Positions 35,724 through 45,658 of a stretch of 64,000 nucleotides of DNA are shown piece after piece (the first letter of the stretch is position 1; every line of letters starts with the position of its first letter). This DNA comes from a bacterium (GTDB lineage: Bacteria; Hinthialibacterota; Hinthialibacteria; OLB16). The notes below the pieces were generated by a model that saw nothing but the letters and a program-made list of their open reading frames with translations, had not been told where the DNA came from and made no database searches. Made by a program: the position numbers and the translations under genes. The stretch spans positions 86,111-150,110 of the forward strand of contig JAJVIK010000015.1 in the NCBI GenBank assembly GCA_022072055.1. The letters run 5' to 3'.

Positions 35724-36371
35724 TCACGGTTGGGCTTCTTGGGGCCTTTTGCGACGCTCCATCAGGAAATGAATGAACATCGGCATGAGAGAGATCGCAA
35801 TCACCACAATGATCACCTTGTCGATGCTGTCGATCATCTTGGGAAACCGGATCCCCAGAAAGTAGCCCAGGAGGACCATGCTCCACACCCAGCCAATGCC
35901 CCCGAAAATGTTGTATGAAAGAAACCGGGAGTAGTTCATCGTTCCGATCCCGGCCACGATGGGAGCGAAGGTCCGAACGATCGGCATGAAGCGAGCGATG
36001 ATGATGGTCTTGCCGCCATGGCGCTCGTAAAACTCATGTGTTCGGATGAGGTGTTTGGGATTGAACAAGAGCGATTTCGGGCGAGTGAAGAGGAGCGGCC
36101 CGGTCTTGGCCCCGAACCAGTAACCCACAGTATCCCCGGCGATGGCAGCGACCGAGAGCACCGTGCAGGTGAGCAGCACATGCGTGTCGAACATGCCGTT
36201 GGCGGTGAGCAGTCCCGCCGCGACCAGGAGGGAATCCCCCGGTAGAAAGAAACCGATCAACAGACCGGTTTCGGCGAAGACAATCACGGTCATGCCGATG
36301 AGTCCCCCCCAGGTCACCAGGGCCTCGACATTGTAGATCTGGCTAAACCACTGAATCAGCTCGGAAAACAT
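35724..36371 (-). CDS. DedA-family membrane protein
   Basis: A 215-residue inner-membrane protein of the DedA (SNARE-associated/VTT) superfamily, thought to flip polyprenyl or phospholipids. Seen are FAETGLLIGFFLPGDSLL, GDTVGYWFGAKTGP, ERHGGKTIIIARFMPIVRTFAP and the glycine-rich turn IGTMNYSRFLSYNIFGGIGW, the conserved acidic and arginine residues of the family. Spans are near residues 15-40, 55-80, 140-160 and 180-200. The neighbouring lipid-kinase fusion suits a lipid-carrier context. Confidence 0.9.
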   Translation of the reverse strand: MFSELIQWFSQIYNVEALVTWGGLIGMTVIVFAETGLLIGFFLPGDSLLVAAGLLTANGMFDTHVLLTCTVLSVAAIAGDTVGYWFGAKTGPLLFTRPKSLLFNPKHLIRTHEFYERHGGKTIIIARFMPIVRTFAPIVAGIGTMNYSRFLSYNIFGGIGWVWSMVLLGYFLGIRFPKMIDSIDKVIIVVIAISLMPMFIHFLMERRKRPQEAQP

Positions 36372-36448
36372 TCGGTCTCCATCACCCCCGAGGGTTCGAT
36401 CATTTCGCTCATCCTAGCACACGCCCCGCTCGCGGCTAGTGGCGCGGG

Positions 36449-37732
36449 TCACCGTCCAAAGAAACCAAACCCCCGACGCTGTTGCTGTTGCTGGGGCATC
36501 ACGAAGGGCATGCGGTTCTGCTGTTGGGGCTGACGTGACGGCGTGGCGATTTGCGCCCCCGGCTGCGCCGCGGGGGTGACCGCCGCGTTCAGAATCTGCG
36601 GGTTCGGGTAATAACCGGGCGCGCGCGGCATCTCCATCAGGACCTCGTCGTTAAACTTGAAGAACCTCCAGCCGGGGCTGACTCCCGGCCCGCCCCGTGT
36701 GGCCGCCGCGTCCACCTCGATCATTTCATTCCGCTTAAGTCCCGGTCCCCACAGGCTGTAGCGGAACCGGAAGGTGGCGTTCAGCTGATTCCCGCGCACC
36801 GAGTCCTCGTCAATCGCCAGATTCTCCACCTTCATCCACCCGTGTTGCCGGACACGGTTGCGGAATTCCTGGAGCGCGGCGCCGGGGGTGCGGACAAAGC
36901 GGCTGATGAACATCTGCTCGCTACGCATCGAATGCGCCTTGGCCCATTTCTGGAGGAGCTGGTCCCAGAGCTGCTGAACAAGGACCGCCTTCTCAATCGG
37001 GCTTTCGTTGAGGGATTGGAGGGGCGGCCGATTCTTACGTCGGCGCTCGGGAGTCGGGGCCGGGGAAGGCGGAGTCTGTGAGAGAGGTGCTCCGCTGGAG
37101 TAGGTTTGGGGGCCATCCGGAGATGTGGCCGAGATCTGAACCGGCTCGGTCACGGGTTCCGGGACAGGCTCCAGCTCGGTCGGGGGTGGCGGTGGAACCA
37201 CCGGCTCGGGATCGTTTCCGAACTGCGGGAAGGCCGACTGGCCAGCTTGGCCGGCGGCCACCGCCGGGGCTTCCTCGCGGATTTCCGAAGCAATTTGCAG
37301 GTAGCCGTTACGGTTGGTCAGGCCCCAAACTCGGGTTTCATTGATGGCTTGATTATACCCCTCAATCCAGAACTCCATGGTAAAGCGGACCTCCCCGGAT
37401 AGGGGGACCCCGCCCCAGCTCTTTTCGGGCGCGGGACGAATCCCATGGACCGCAACCAGGGTGGCCTTGGTCACCCGCCGCGCCGCCAAGCGCTGTTTCC
37501 AGGGAGTCACCCCTTGGGGATCCGCATAGTACACAGCGAGCCCCTGGAGGTCATTCCGCACCAGCGCGGAGGCCCAGCCCTGGATCAATGCACCCGCCAG
37601 ATCCGGGGATACAGTGACTGGCGCGGCCTGATATTGGGCAATTGCGGCGCCTGGAACAATGGAGAAAAGGGCGAGGCAGACCGTGAGGGCAAAGAACCGC
37701 CCACTCCAGAGGGGGGAGGAAGCGTTCATCAT
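36449..37732 (-). CDS. Secreted protein with two NTF2-like domains
   Basis: A 427-residue protein with signal peptide (FFALTVCLALFSIVPGAAIAQ). Residues 40-155 form an NTF2/SnoaL-like domain (LIQGWASALVRNDLQGLAVYYAD), followed by a P/E/T-rich linker (PPPPPTELEPVPEPVTEPV) and a second, similar domain at 240-380 (QLWDQLLQKWAKAHS; WRFFKFNDEV). The end is glutamine-rich (QQQQQR). Domains of this kind in secreted proteins often bind ligands or tether to other proteins; no substrate can be named. Start by AGGAG nine bases upstream. Confidence 0.6.
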   Translation of the reverse strand: MMNASSPLWSGRFFALTVCLALFSIVPGAAIAQYQAAPVTVSPDLAGALIQGWASALVRNDLQGLAVYYADPQGVTPWKQRLAARRVTKATLVAVHGIRPAPEKSWGGVPLSGEVRFTMEFWIEGYNQAINETRVWGLTNRNGYLQIASEIREEAPAVAAGQAGQSAFPQFGNDPEPVVPPPPPTELEPVPEPVTEPVQISATSPDGPQTYSSGAPLSQTPPSPAPTPERRRKNRPPLQSLNESPIEKAVLVQQLWDQLLQKWAKAHSMRSEQMFISRFVRTPGAALQEFRNRVRQHGWMKVENLAIDEDSVRGNQLNATFRFRYSLWGPGLKRNEMIEVDAAATRGGPGVSPGWRFFKFNDEVLMEMPRAPGYYPNPQILNAAVTPAAQPGAQIATPSRQPQQQNRMPFVMPQQQQQRRGFGFFGR

Positions 37733-37829
37733 GATGGGTCACTCCTGTTTCGGTTTCCCTTCCAGCCGCGGAAGAGCACTCACCGCCAGTATAGCACCCG
37801 AAAGGCCTGTGGGGAGACGGGAACTCAAA

Positions 37830-38411
37830 TTAAACCAAATCGCACGCCTCCGCCGGCATCCAGTGGGCATCCTTCCCATCCCACTTCACATTGCATCCGA
37901 TCGGGTTGGTGAGAGGAACTCGAACCGGGCGACCGGCGAGCAGGTCCTCCAGGGCGCCCTCAAGGTCATTGACCGTCATCTTGCTCGTGTCCCGGGGCGA
38001 GTCCACCCCGCGCCCACAGTAAACCAGCTTGCGGTTCGAGTCGAACAAATAGAAATGGGGAGTTCGCAGCGCCCCGTAGGCGCGCGCCACATTCTGCGAC
38101 TCATCATGGAGGTACTTCCAAGGGAATTGCTGCTCCGCCATTCGCTTCACCATTCCCTCGAAGGAATCCTCGGCATAGGTGTTTTTGCTGTTCGAGTTGA
38201 TCCCCACGAACGCCACCCCTTCGGGGATGTATTTCTCGGCGGTCTTGCGGGTGACCTCATCCGACCCGATCACATAAGGGCAATGGTTGCACGTGAAGAA
38301 AACCACCAGCGCCTTGGCGTCGGCGAAGTCCTTCAAGGAATAACTCTTGCCATCAGTGGCCGGGAGGGAAAACTCCGGAGGGTTTGATCCGAGTGGGAGG
38401 GTGAACGGCAT
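37830..38411 (-). CDS. Thioredoxin-fold protein (AhpC/TSA-like)
   Basis: A 193-residue thioredoxin-fold protein. The motif [18 protein letters not shown] has a CxxC (CNHC) in place of the CGPC of thioredoxins. It continues with [23 protein letters not shown] in part, [13 protein letters not shown] and the cis-proline TPHF. A C-terminal tail ([22 protein letters not shown]) holds two more cysteines. This group (TlpA-like or redoxin) is common in PVC-type genomes and of unknown substrate. The start is the MPFTLPLG methionine; no signal peptide is seen. Confidence 0.8.
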   Translation of the reverse strand: MPFTLPLGSNPPEFSLPATDGKSYSLKDFADAKALVVFFTCNHCPYVIGSDEVTRKTAEKYIPEGVAFVGINSNSKNTYAEDSFEGMVKRMAEQQFPWKYLHDESQNVARAYGALRTPHFYLFDSNRKLVYCGRGVDSPRDTSKMTVNDLEGALEDLLAGRPVRVPLTNPIGCNVKWDGKDAHWMPAEACDLV

Positions 38412-38579
38412 GGCGGTGGTTTCTCCTTTCACGCGGCGATGCATGCGCACCGGAACATGGGAAAAGGATAAACCAGGGAATCAGAGGAAGCAATTCAGGT
38501 GAATGGGGCGGGCCTGAGCTGAGGCGTCAGGCAGATCAGGCCGGGACCGACCCCAGAAGAACCAGGCGGGAGCTGGCCG

Positions 38580-39120
38580 CTAACTCATGCGCCAAATCCA
38601 GCTGCTCGTCCTTGCAACAAGGCCAGCCTTCAGCAACCCAGTGTTGGGGCGGTGGCTCATCCAGGCGTGTACGGAGTCCTCGAGAGAACATCTCAGCGAC
38701 TTCAATATCAGCCCTTCCGTATAGCCTCCTTCCCCGAGGGTCCGCAACATGGATTCTCCCCGTGGAAGAAATCCACTCCATGAGCTTTGCTCCTCCCAAA
38801 CAGCCCCGCATAGCTTAAGCGACCCTCGCCCGAAATCGAGAAGGAAAACCTCCACCGCGTTTCGATTATCCATTCAAAGCCAACTTCCCCATCCGGATCG
38901 GCTCCAATGTCAGGCGGCGTCTCGGTCTCAGGCAGGAGTCGAATGATTTCCCTGGCGATCTCGCAGGCCCGCCGATCCACCGGCACGGCACCATAGCCGT
39001 CCCAGTCGGGTGGCGAACGATCCAGAATCACCGTGTCGAGGTTCTCCAGGAGTTGCTCGTGGAAGCCCCCCCGTCCTGAAGGAGTTTGGTGGGTGAGTCC
39101 GACACTGCTGATGATCTCCT
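38580..39120 (-). pseudogene. Frameshifted hypothetical gene
   Basis: On the minus strand a conserved-looking stretch (SPPDWDGYGAVPVDRRA, GFEWIIETRWRFSFSISG, GLFGRSKAHGVDFFHGE) is preceded by an open but startless segment, and its frame then loses similarity. A different frame continues with SMLRTLGEGGYTEGLILKSL, as expected for the family's C-terminus. A single-base shift near 38755-38765 would join them. The N-terminal start is missing or altered. The product family is a short protein of unknown function. Confidence 0.4.
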
Positions 39121-39209
39121 GTTAAGTGCAAGTGGTTCCCACCGACAAGAAAGGCGCTGGAGGCCAAGCGGCCCCCAGCGCCCCATTCACGGACACTCTC
39201 GGTCTCTCT

Positions 39210-42200
39210 TTAGGGAAGCTCGATCTTCCACTTTCTGGCCATCAGGAAGAGATCCTCCATGTCCATCTTGCCGTCGCAATTGAAATCGCGGAACGGCGAC
39301 CCCTGCTGAATGCCCGCAAGGCAGAGCAGCAGGTCGCGGGCGTCCACTCCGTTCATCCCGTCGAAGTCGAAGTCGGAGTCCTGAACATTGCAGGTCGGCG
39401 TCGCGGTCTCCGCGGGAGTCTCGGTTTCCGTTTCAGTCGGAACCGGGGAGTCGGTTTCGGTCGGTTCCGGAGTCTCGGTGGCGGTCGGCTCGATCTCGGT
39501 TTCGGTCGGAGTCGGGGCCTCCACCACCGTGATCGTGGCATGGTACATCGCGGAGACATTCCCCGCGTTGTCCCTGTATTTGACGAAGACCGTGGCGATC
39601 CCCATGGCGTTCGGTTCGATCATCCAAGGCCGCGTCGGGTTGAACGGCTCCCACAGGCCATCCGAACCGTCGCTGTGGTTCATGATCATCATGTCCGCCA
39701 CTCCGCTCACCTCGGCCATCGGGTCGTGCGCGTCACGAGGATCGAGATCAAACTCCGGCTCAAAGTTATCCTCGGCGATCAGGGTGAGTTCCACATCCAG
39801 GGAGCTCGTGGTCATCGCCCCCATGTTGATGAAAATCGAGCCGTGCGGCGGGTACGGATCCCGAGTCCCCGTGGCGTCCTCCACATTGCTCGGGCAGCTT
39901 TCCTCGTTATTCGAGCCGCGCGCCACGATCCGGTATTTGTAGTTGAGTCCCTCCTGGATATTCTCATCCACGAACTGGAAGGGCGGCTCCGCGGGCCAGT
40001 CGCCAAAGATCAGGTTGAAATCCTCCGAACCGGGATCGCAACGGTAGATGTTGAACTTGTCCGGGGGCGCGATGTCCCGCCCGATGAAGGGGATATTGAA
40101 GCGCACCAGGATCTTGAGGACTCCCGGGATCACCCGAATCCGCGGCGGCTTGGAGCGGTCATCGCGAGGCTCAAACGGGTCCGCCTGACGGTGCACCTCG
40201 GAGCCGTCCGACTCGCCTCCATCATCCGTGTCCGGATCACAGGGATTGGTTCCGACCTGGAATTCCGTGATGTTGTCGAGACCATCCTGGTCCTTGTCGA
40301 CCTTGGCGTCATTCTCTCCGGGATTCAAACAGGGGAAGAGAACCTCATACTCATCCGGCATAAGATCATCGTCGCTGTCCTTCCCACCCTGCATGTGAAA
40401 GGCTTTGGTCCTGCGCCGAGTGAACTGGCCGAGCGCATCGGAGGTTCCCTCGGCGGTGGCAACCACCTGATAGGTCCCCTCCAATCCCGTTCCGTAATAC
40501 TTGTTGCCGTAGATGCCGTCATCCGGGCCCCCATCCCCGTGAGCCCCGTCGTCATACAGCGTGCGCAGGGTCTCCACTCCGTTCGGGTTGGTGACCAGGG
40601 CCCGCACCGTGGCGCCCTTGATCGGCCCGGTGTCGGTAAGGGACACCAGGATCGGCATCGGGGTCCCCACAATCCGCTCCTCAAGCGGGAGCGCGAGATA
40701 GAGCTCCATGGTCAGGATGCTCTTGACCGAGGCCTCCACCAAGTAATAAGACTCGCATATCTGCGTACATCCCCCCGCCGGATTGATGATCAATTCAAAC
40801 TGCCACATTCCCGGTATGGGAGCGCCGATCCGGAACACCTTATGGTGGTCCGCGATTTCGGTGAAGGGGATTGTGTGGACTCCGCCGATGGGATCGCGTA
40901 GGAGAATCAGGGGATTGCCAAACCTCCAACGGACCGCGGCGACCAGCTCCGAGGCGCCGGCGTCCACATAGAAGTTGTGGATGTTGGCCTCCTCGCGATT
41001 CGTTACCCCGCGCTCGGAAAGCACCTCGTTCTGTCCAGCCACCTCGGTCCCCACGATCCGATAGATCTCCGCCAAGTTGAGGAAGAATTCGTCGATCCCC
41101 AGCCCCTTTTCGCCCTCACTCTTGGGTCCCGGCTCGGCGGCAAACAGATAAGTTCCCCCGCAGGCTTGCGCCAAGGCCTGGAGGTCTGGACGATTCGCGT
41201 CGGCTCCGATGGCTATCGTGTGAACTTGGGGAACTTGCTGCCCGGCGTCCACCCTTGCCTGGTAGGTGTCGCGGAAATTCTGGATGGTCATGTCGCACGT
41301 GTTCTCGCCATCGCTTAAAAGGATCAAGGCCCACTGGTGCATCGGATTGGCGAGGGAGGTGAGCTGACTGAGTCCGGTGGCGAGGCCATCCCCGATCGCG
41401 GTTCCGCCGCCGGCCGCCAGGGCATTGATCGCGGTGTGCGCGTCCGTGCGGCTGGTGGCGTCCCAATCACGGAGCGTAAGGTTCACCGCGGCCGGGGCGC
41501 AATCGAAGCTGACCACCCCGACTTTGTCACCCTCGCGCCAACTGTCCACATACAGGTTCGCGGCATCCTTTGCGTCCGCGATCTTCGAGGGCGGCGCGCC
41601 CATGCTTCCGGAACGGTCGATCACCAGCACGTTGTCGGCGTCCGCGCGCGGCTGATAGCGAATGGCGTTGGTCTCCGTGGCCGAGAGGATCGACCAGCGC
41701 ACGTTCAGGTTGTAGTCCGTGTTGGCGGTCTGCGTGGGGGCCTGTATCACAAACCAATACTGCCCCTGGACATACGCGTTCGTGACAATGTTCCCCGCCC
41801 CAAGAGTCGTGTTCCCGACCTTGAAAGTGAAGGCGCTTGGCATGATCCCCGTGACCGGATCGCCCATCGGCGAGAGCACTTCGACCTTGGCCAGGAATTT
41901 CTCGGGGGCGTTACGGTCCCCCACGCTCGCCTTGCGGCCGGTCAGCGGATCGAGGATATGCAACACCGGCTGCGTGCCGTTAATCACATATCGGAAGTTC
42001 ACCAACTGATCCAGCCCCGCGATGATTACCACGACCTTGTCATACGAGTCGTTGGCGATGGAGCGCTCGAAATCCAGGCCCACATGGCGCTCCTCCATCA
42101 CGATGTCGTTCCCCTTGATGAGCAACAGCACAAAGTAAGCCGGGGAAGGTGAGTCCACCGAGTAATCAATCTGAATGAAGGGAACACTCGCCTCCGGACG

Positions 42201-43547
42201 GTACTCGTGATAGCGCGCCGCCCACTCGCGCACATCCGAAAGGAACGGTCCCACTTGCTCTAGCGGCGCCAGATCCTCGCTCACCGACAGCGCCACATTA
42301 TTGTAGGGACCGGGCGTCTGGGTTTCGTCCGTGTACTTGTACTTGCTCGGGATGCTCGGTCCGGTCATCTGCTTGGCGTAATTGGCGATCACAAAGTTCT
42401 TGAAAGCGTCAACATAACGATCCGTCTCGCCCAGGTTCGCAAGGGTCTGGTCCATCACCTGGATGCCGTCGCGCATCACATCGTCGTTGGCCTCGTCCCA
42501 GAACTCCTCGTAAAAGTCGAGACCCTTCTGCGGTTCGGCCAGGTTATTGCCGTACTGGTCGCACATGTAGACCCAGAACAGCGCGGTTCCGTAAGAGAGG
42601 TGTGTGATGGGGCGATTCGGGTTGCCGAGATACCCGTTCACTTCGCCCACATAATTTGCCACCCCGTTGGGATCATCATCCACATTCTGGCAGACCCCGC
42701 CGATCTGGACACAGGCCAGGTCCTGAATGGCGCGCGCCTGCCCCTCGATCACCCAGTTTCCGTCCGGGTCGGTCTGAATCGCGTTGTAGGCGAATTGGAC
42801 CATGTGAAAGAGCTCATGGACAGGGATCAAAAGGCTCGCCGGGTCGCCGGTGTTGGTGGTGTGGTTGTAGGGCGCGAGATACTGCGGGGCGAGTCCGAAC
42901 CCGCAGCCGTTGGCGCACCCGCCGCCATCGCACCACTTGAGATTGAACGGAAAGGAGTCGGGCGAGACCGGGTTGTACCCCGGCAGGAACATGAAATTGG
43001 CGTACTCCGTCCGGCAGCCCTCGGAGATCGAGAGCATCCGCGCGGCGTATTCATTCTGCCCCATCCCATTGGTCCCGGCGGGAACACAGTTGACTTGACC
43101 CCCGTCGAAGGGCGGGCAGTTCGTCGTGTTATAGAAGACACGGAAGTTGGTCCCGGTCAGATTCAACGGCCCCGCGGCCTGGTTGGAGTAGTTCGAGAAC
43201 ATGCCGTCACCCATCCGAAAGGCGCGAACTCGGTAGAGGTAACTGTTCATCGGATCCACCGAGGCGTCCTCATACCCGCCCGTGTCCGCTCCAACCGTGC
43301 CGATTTCAACAAAATCCCCCGCATTTGTTTTTCGCTCGATGTGGTAGGCGGTCTCGTCGTTGGCGTTGTCCTTCCAACTGATCTTGGTTCGGGAAAGGGT
43401 CAGCCCCCAGGTGCGGATATCGCTGGGGGTGGCGGGTTGTCCCCATGTCACATCCGGGATAACGAAAACTCCCAGAAGCAAGAGCCAGGGAAACCGTGAG
43501 ACTTTGCGGAAAATGAAATTGGATGTTGAGGCGGCGGGACTCGTCAT
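39210..43547 (-). CDS. Giant secreted protein: fibronectin III, HEXXH, VWA and dockerin-like repeat
   Basis: A 1445-residue exported protein (signal FPWLLLLGVFVIPDVTWGQ). In order: a fibronectin type III domain (about 30-125); a metalloprotease-like region with HELFHMV at 244-248; a VWA domain with metal site DRSGSMG at 644-650; beta-sandwich and type III domains (850-1330); an EF-hand-like DKDQDGLDN; a stalk of P, E and T (ETPEPTETDSPVPTETET); and a C-terminal pair of dockerin-like loops (DFDFDGMNGVDARDLLLC, DFNCDGKMDMEDLF). AGGAGG lies seven bases before the ATG at 43547. Adhesion or proteolysis at the surface is likely; there is no cohesin partner nearby. Confidence 0.8.
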   Translation of the reverse strand: MTSPAASTSNFIFRKVSRFPWLLLLGVFVIPDVTWGQPATPSDIRTWGLTLSRTKISWKDNANDETAYHIERKTNAGDFVEIGTVGADTGGYEDASVDPMNSYLYRVRAFRMGDGMFSNYSNQAAGPLNLTGTNFRVFYNTTNCPPFDGGQVNCVPAGTNGMGQNEYAARMLSISEGCRTEYANFMFLPGYNPVSPDSFPFNLKWCDGGGCANGCGFGLAPQYLAPYNHTTNTGDPASLLIPVHELFHMVQFAYNAIQTDPDGNWVIEGQARAIQDLACVQIGGVCQNVDDDPNGVANYVGEVNGYLGNPNRPITHLSYGTALFWVYMCDQYGNNLAEPQKGLDFYEEFWDEANDDVMRDGIQVMDQTLANLGETDRYVDAFKNFVIANYAKQMTGPSIPSKYKYTDETQTPGPYNNVALSVSEDLAPLEQVGPFLSDVREWAARYHEYRPEASVPFIQIDYSVDSPSPAYFVLLLIKGNDIVMEERHVGLDFERSIANDSYDKVVVIIAGLDQLVNFRYVINGTQPVLHILDPLTGRKASVGDRNAPEKFLAKVEVLSPMGDPVTGIMPSAFTFKVGNTTLGAGNIVTNAYVQGQYWFVIQAPTQTANTDYNLNVRWSILSATETNAIRYQPRADADNVLVIDRSGSMGAPPSKIADAKDAANLYVDSWREGDKVGVVSFDCAPAAVNLTLRDWDATSRTDAHTAINALAAGGGTAIGDGLATGLSQLTSLANPMHQWALILLSDGENTCDMTIQNFRDTYQARVDAGQQVPQVHTIAIGADANRPDLQALAQACGGTYLFAAEPGPKSEGEKGLGIDEFFLNLAEIYRIVGTEVAGQNEVLSERGVTNREEANIHNFYVDAGASELVAAVRWRFGNPLILLRDPIGGVHTIPFTEIADHHKVFRIGAPIPGMWQFELIINPAGGCTQICESYYLVEASVKSILTMELYLALPLEERIVGTPMPILVSLTDTGPIKGATVRALVTNPNGVETLRTLYDDGAHGDGGPDDGIYGNKYYGTGLEGTYQVVATAEGTSDALGQFTRRRTKAFHMQGGKDSDDDLMPDEYEVLFPCLNPGENDAKVDKDQDGLDNITEFQVGTNPCDPDTDDGGESDGSEVHRQADPFEPRDDRSKPPRIRVIPGVLKILVRFNIPFIGRDIAPPDKFNIYRCDPGSEDFNLIFGDWPAEPPFQFVDENIQEGLNYKYRIVARGSNNEESCPSNVEDATGTRDPYPPHGSIFINMGAMTTSSLDVELTLIAEDNFEPEFDLDPRDAHDPMAEVSGVADMMIMNHSDGSDGLWEPFNPTRPWMIEPNAMGIATVFVKYRDNAGNVSAMYHATITVVEAPTPTETEIEPTATETPEPTETDSPVPTETETETPAETATPTCNVQDSDFDFDGMNGVDARDLLLCLAGIQQGSPFRDFNCDGKMDMEDLFLMARKWKIELP

Positions 43548-43787
43548 GACCAAGCCTCCTATCGAATGGTGGCGGCGACAACAACCTTTGCCCGAGAAAA
43601 CGTGGACCATCGAGGGGGGAACCGAGGACCCCTCGAAAAGACAAGGTCAGCCTGGCGGATGCTCAGCCGCCTAGGGCCGACACTTCAGCACCCTTAAGGA
43701 TAGACCTCCACGGGGAACCGTCAATCAAAATTTTCCGAAAGGCAGCTCCCACCTCTCGGCGATTGTGGCTATACTCTTCATCAACAT

Positions 43788-43949
43788 GGGTGTCCCCTTC
43801 GGGGGATGAAACGGGAAGCGGGTGAGAGACCCGCGCGGACCCGCCGCTGTGAGTGGGGACAAAGGCTGCAACCGCCACGGGCCGAATTGGCTCGGAAGGC
43901 GCGGCCGGAGGATGATCCACAAGCCAGAAGACCGGCCCATGTCACACCC
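43788..43949 (+). promoter_or_regulatory. Cobalamin (B12) riboswitch aptamer
   Basis: On the plus strand: a closing stem GGGTGT (43788-43793) with ACACCC (43944-43949), then GGGAAGCGGGTGAGAGACCCG, where the GGGAA...GGTG core is seen; CGGACCCGCCGCTGTGAG, matching the conserved CCCGC.(A/G)CTGTGA core; GCCACGG; GGAAGG; and the B12-box AAGCCAGAAGACCGGCC near 43921. Order and spacing agree with the cobalamin riboswitch class (about 160 nt). It lies 92 bases before the pseudopilin gene and is divergent from the giant secreted protein gene. Confidence 0.85.
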
Positions 43950-44006
43950 TCGGCGAGGGACTCTCCGGGTTCGAGAGGCGCGCGCCCGCTGGACTCCGGC
44001 TTCCCA

Positions 44007-44032
44007 CGAGGGGTGGCTCCTCGGAAAAGAGG
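44007..44032 (+). promoter_or_regulatory. Switchable Shine-Dalgarno hairpin (riboswitch expression platform)
   Basis: CCTC at 44019-44022 can pair either with upstream CGAGG (44007-44011, using CCTCG) or with GAGG (44029-44032), which is the ribosome site nine bases before the GTG start. The two hairpins are mutually exclusive, which is what a translational switch would need. This is a reading by eye; no folding energy was calculated. Confidence 0.5.
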
Positions 44033-44041
44033 TTTCCAGAC

Positions 44042-44680
44042 GTGGGACGGAAATCCGGTTTCACCCTCATTGAACTGCTGGTTGTCATCGCCATTATCCT
44101 GGTCCTGATCGCCATCGCGTTGCCGAACTATCTCTCCGCCAAGGCCCGCGCCCAGGAGGTTCACTGTCGCGCGAACCTCCGCGTCCTCGGGCAGGCGCTG
44201 TTCGCTTACAAGATCGACTACCGCACCTTTCCGCTGGGGGATGGTTGCGCCGGGGAGGAGCCTTCCCCGGGACAGACCTGCGTGGGGAACGGTCCCGCGG
44301 CGATGGGGTCCTGGGCGGGGGTCCCTTGGATTCTGCTCAAAATGAAATACACCGAAGACCGCGAGGCCTTTCATTGCCCGGCGCTCGCGGGCTGGTTTCC
44401 GGAGAAGAAACAGAACCTGCGCTATGCGTACAATGCCTCGGCCTCGGATGCGGGCGGACTAGCGGGGGGACGAGACAACCTGGAGCGCGATTCCGGCCAT
44501 CTGTGGCTGTGCCGCTGCGCCTGGGTCCCCGCGGAAGCCTCCTTCGACCCGCGCTCCAGGCTGATCTACCCAAGCGGAGATGATCTCGACACGGGCGAGA
44601 AGGATGTGATGGAGAATGTGCTGCGAATCAACGGGGTGGTGGAAAGGGCGAACGGGAGGAAGGAATTTTTGGGGAATTGA
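44042..44680 (+). CDS. Pseudopilin-like protein with prepilin N-terminus
   Basis: A 212-residue protein starting with GTG: MGRKSG|FTLIELLVVIAIILVLIAIALP. The glycine followed by FTLIE is the prepilin peptidase (PilD) cleavage and methylation site, and the hydrophobic helix that follows is typical of type IV pilins and type II secretion pseudopilins. The globular part has aromatic and glycine residues and several cysteines (GDGCAGEE, GQTCVGNG, AFHCPAL, WLCRCAW), which suggest disulphides. Large families of such proteins in PVC-type bacteria are encoded singly. A B12 riboswitch precedes it, so its supply is probably tied to cobalamin level. Confidence 0.8.
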   Translation: MGRKSGFTLIELLVVIAIILVLIAIALPNYLSAKARAQEVHCRANLRVLGQALFAYKIDYRTFPLGDGCAGEEPSPGQTCVGNGPAAMGSWAGVPWILLKMKYTEDREAFHCPALAGWFPEKKQNLRYAYNASASDAGGLAGGRDNLERDSGHLWLCRCAWVPAEASFDPRSRLIYPSGDDLDTGEKDVMENVLRINGVVERANGRKEFLGN

Positions 44681-45016
44681 AAGGCCGCCTAGCGTATAGG
44701 CAGGTTCCGTCAATTTGGGCTAGTGGCGTGCTGGTGCAGAATCTGTGATACCGAAGAGATCCCATTTAATTCTTCTCATCAAGAAGGGCAGACCAATCTC
44801 CGGGTAGCCTCCGGATCTGCCCCATCAGATATCTTCCTCGGACAGGCGGGGGGGCCTAACCGAACTTTCCAATGGGAGTCTATACCGTAATGGGGCCCTG
44901 CTAATTTTGACCTGGAAAGTGATTCTGCCTCGTAGTGACCACTTTACCCAGATTTGTTTTTTGCTATCATCTGCTGCTTTGTGTGAGACCGGGGGCAAGA
45001 TGCACTGTGTAGCCAC
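44681..45016. other. Gap before the ATPase island
   Basis: A 336-base stretch with no gene I can support. It contains a 7-bp stem GGGCAGA (44786-44792) / TCTGCCC (44816-44822) with a loop holding CCGG pairs but no T-run, and a lower GC content than the pilin gene. This is where the island of lower-GC genes begins. Confidence 0.45.
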
Positions 45017-45658
45017 ATGGGTTCTGGATACGAAGTGGGAGGTGTCAAGTTGGAAGCCAAGAATCTCTTGGGACTTATCCGCAAGGCAGGCAAGGTCCTC
45101 GCCAAAATGCAAAAGGCGTTCGAGTCCCTCGACAAGAAGAATTACGATCAATCCGAACTGATCCTCAACGAGAGCATTCGTCAGATCAGCCAAGAGTGGT
45201 CGAGCTTGCGGCGGGAAACAGGATCAAGATTTGGGTCAAATGTTGCCGACGTCGGGTCCCCAGAGTATGCGCATCAAGTCGAGAAGTTTCTGAAAGCGTC
45301 GAACATTCCTCTCAAGGGACATTACCCCTCTTATCTCTTCCCACCCTTTACCCTTGAGTTCTCTCCCGAGAAGGATCATGCCAAGCTCCAAATGGGACGG
45401 AAATCCGAGAAGACGACGGCCCTTGCTCCTGAGGCACTGGCCAACTGGATCGGCACACGTTATCGGAAGGTGGTGGATAGACCCTTTGATTCAAAAACCG
45501 TTGCTGGAAACCTGCTCAAGGCCTACGAGGTGGTTAATCGTTTGGCGTACCGCAGCGAAAGGGTTCGCTGGGGCCACGCCGTTCCCCTCGGGGAGATATA
45601 CAAATTGCTTACACTATCTCGCTCCAGCCGCCAGGAGTACTCAGAGGGTCAGTTTATC

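Noticed and set aside
39126..40901. Plus-strand 591-codon frame over the giant secreted protein
   Set aside because: Antisense of a real gene whose domains (VWA, dockerin-like, stalk) are clear; translation is low-complexity R, H, V.
43781..44374. Minus-strand 197-codon frame across the riboswitch
   Set aside because: It runs through the structured RNA and the pilin gene and resembles no family.
44786..44822. Stem-loop GGGCAGA/TCTGCCC as a terminator of the pilin gene
   Set aside because: No T-run follows and it lies over 100 bases past the stop; kept only as a note in the gap entry.
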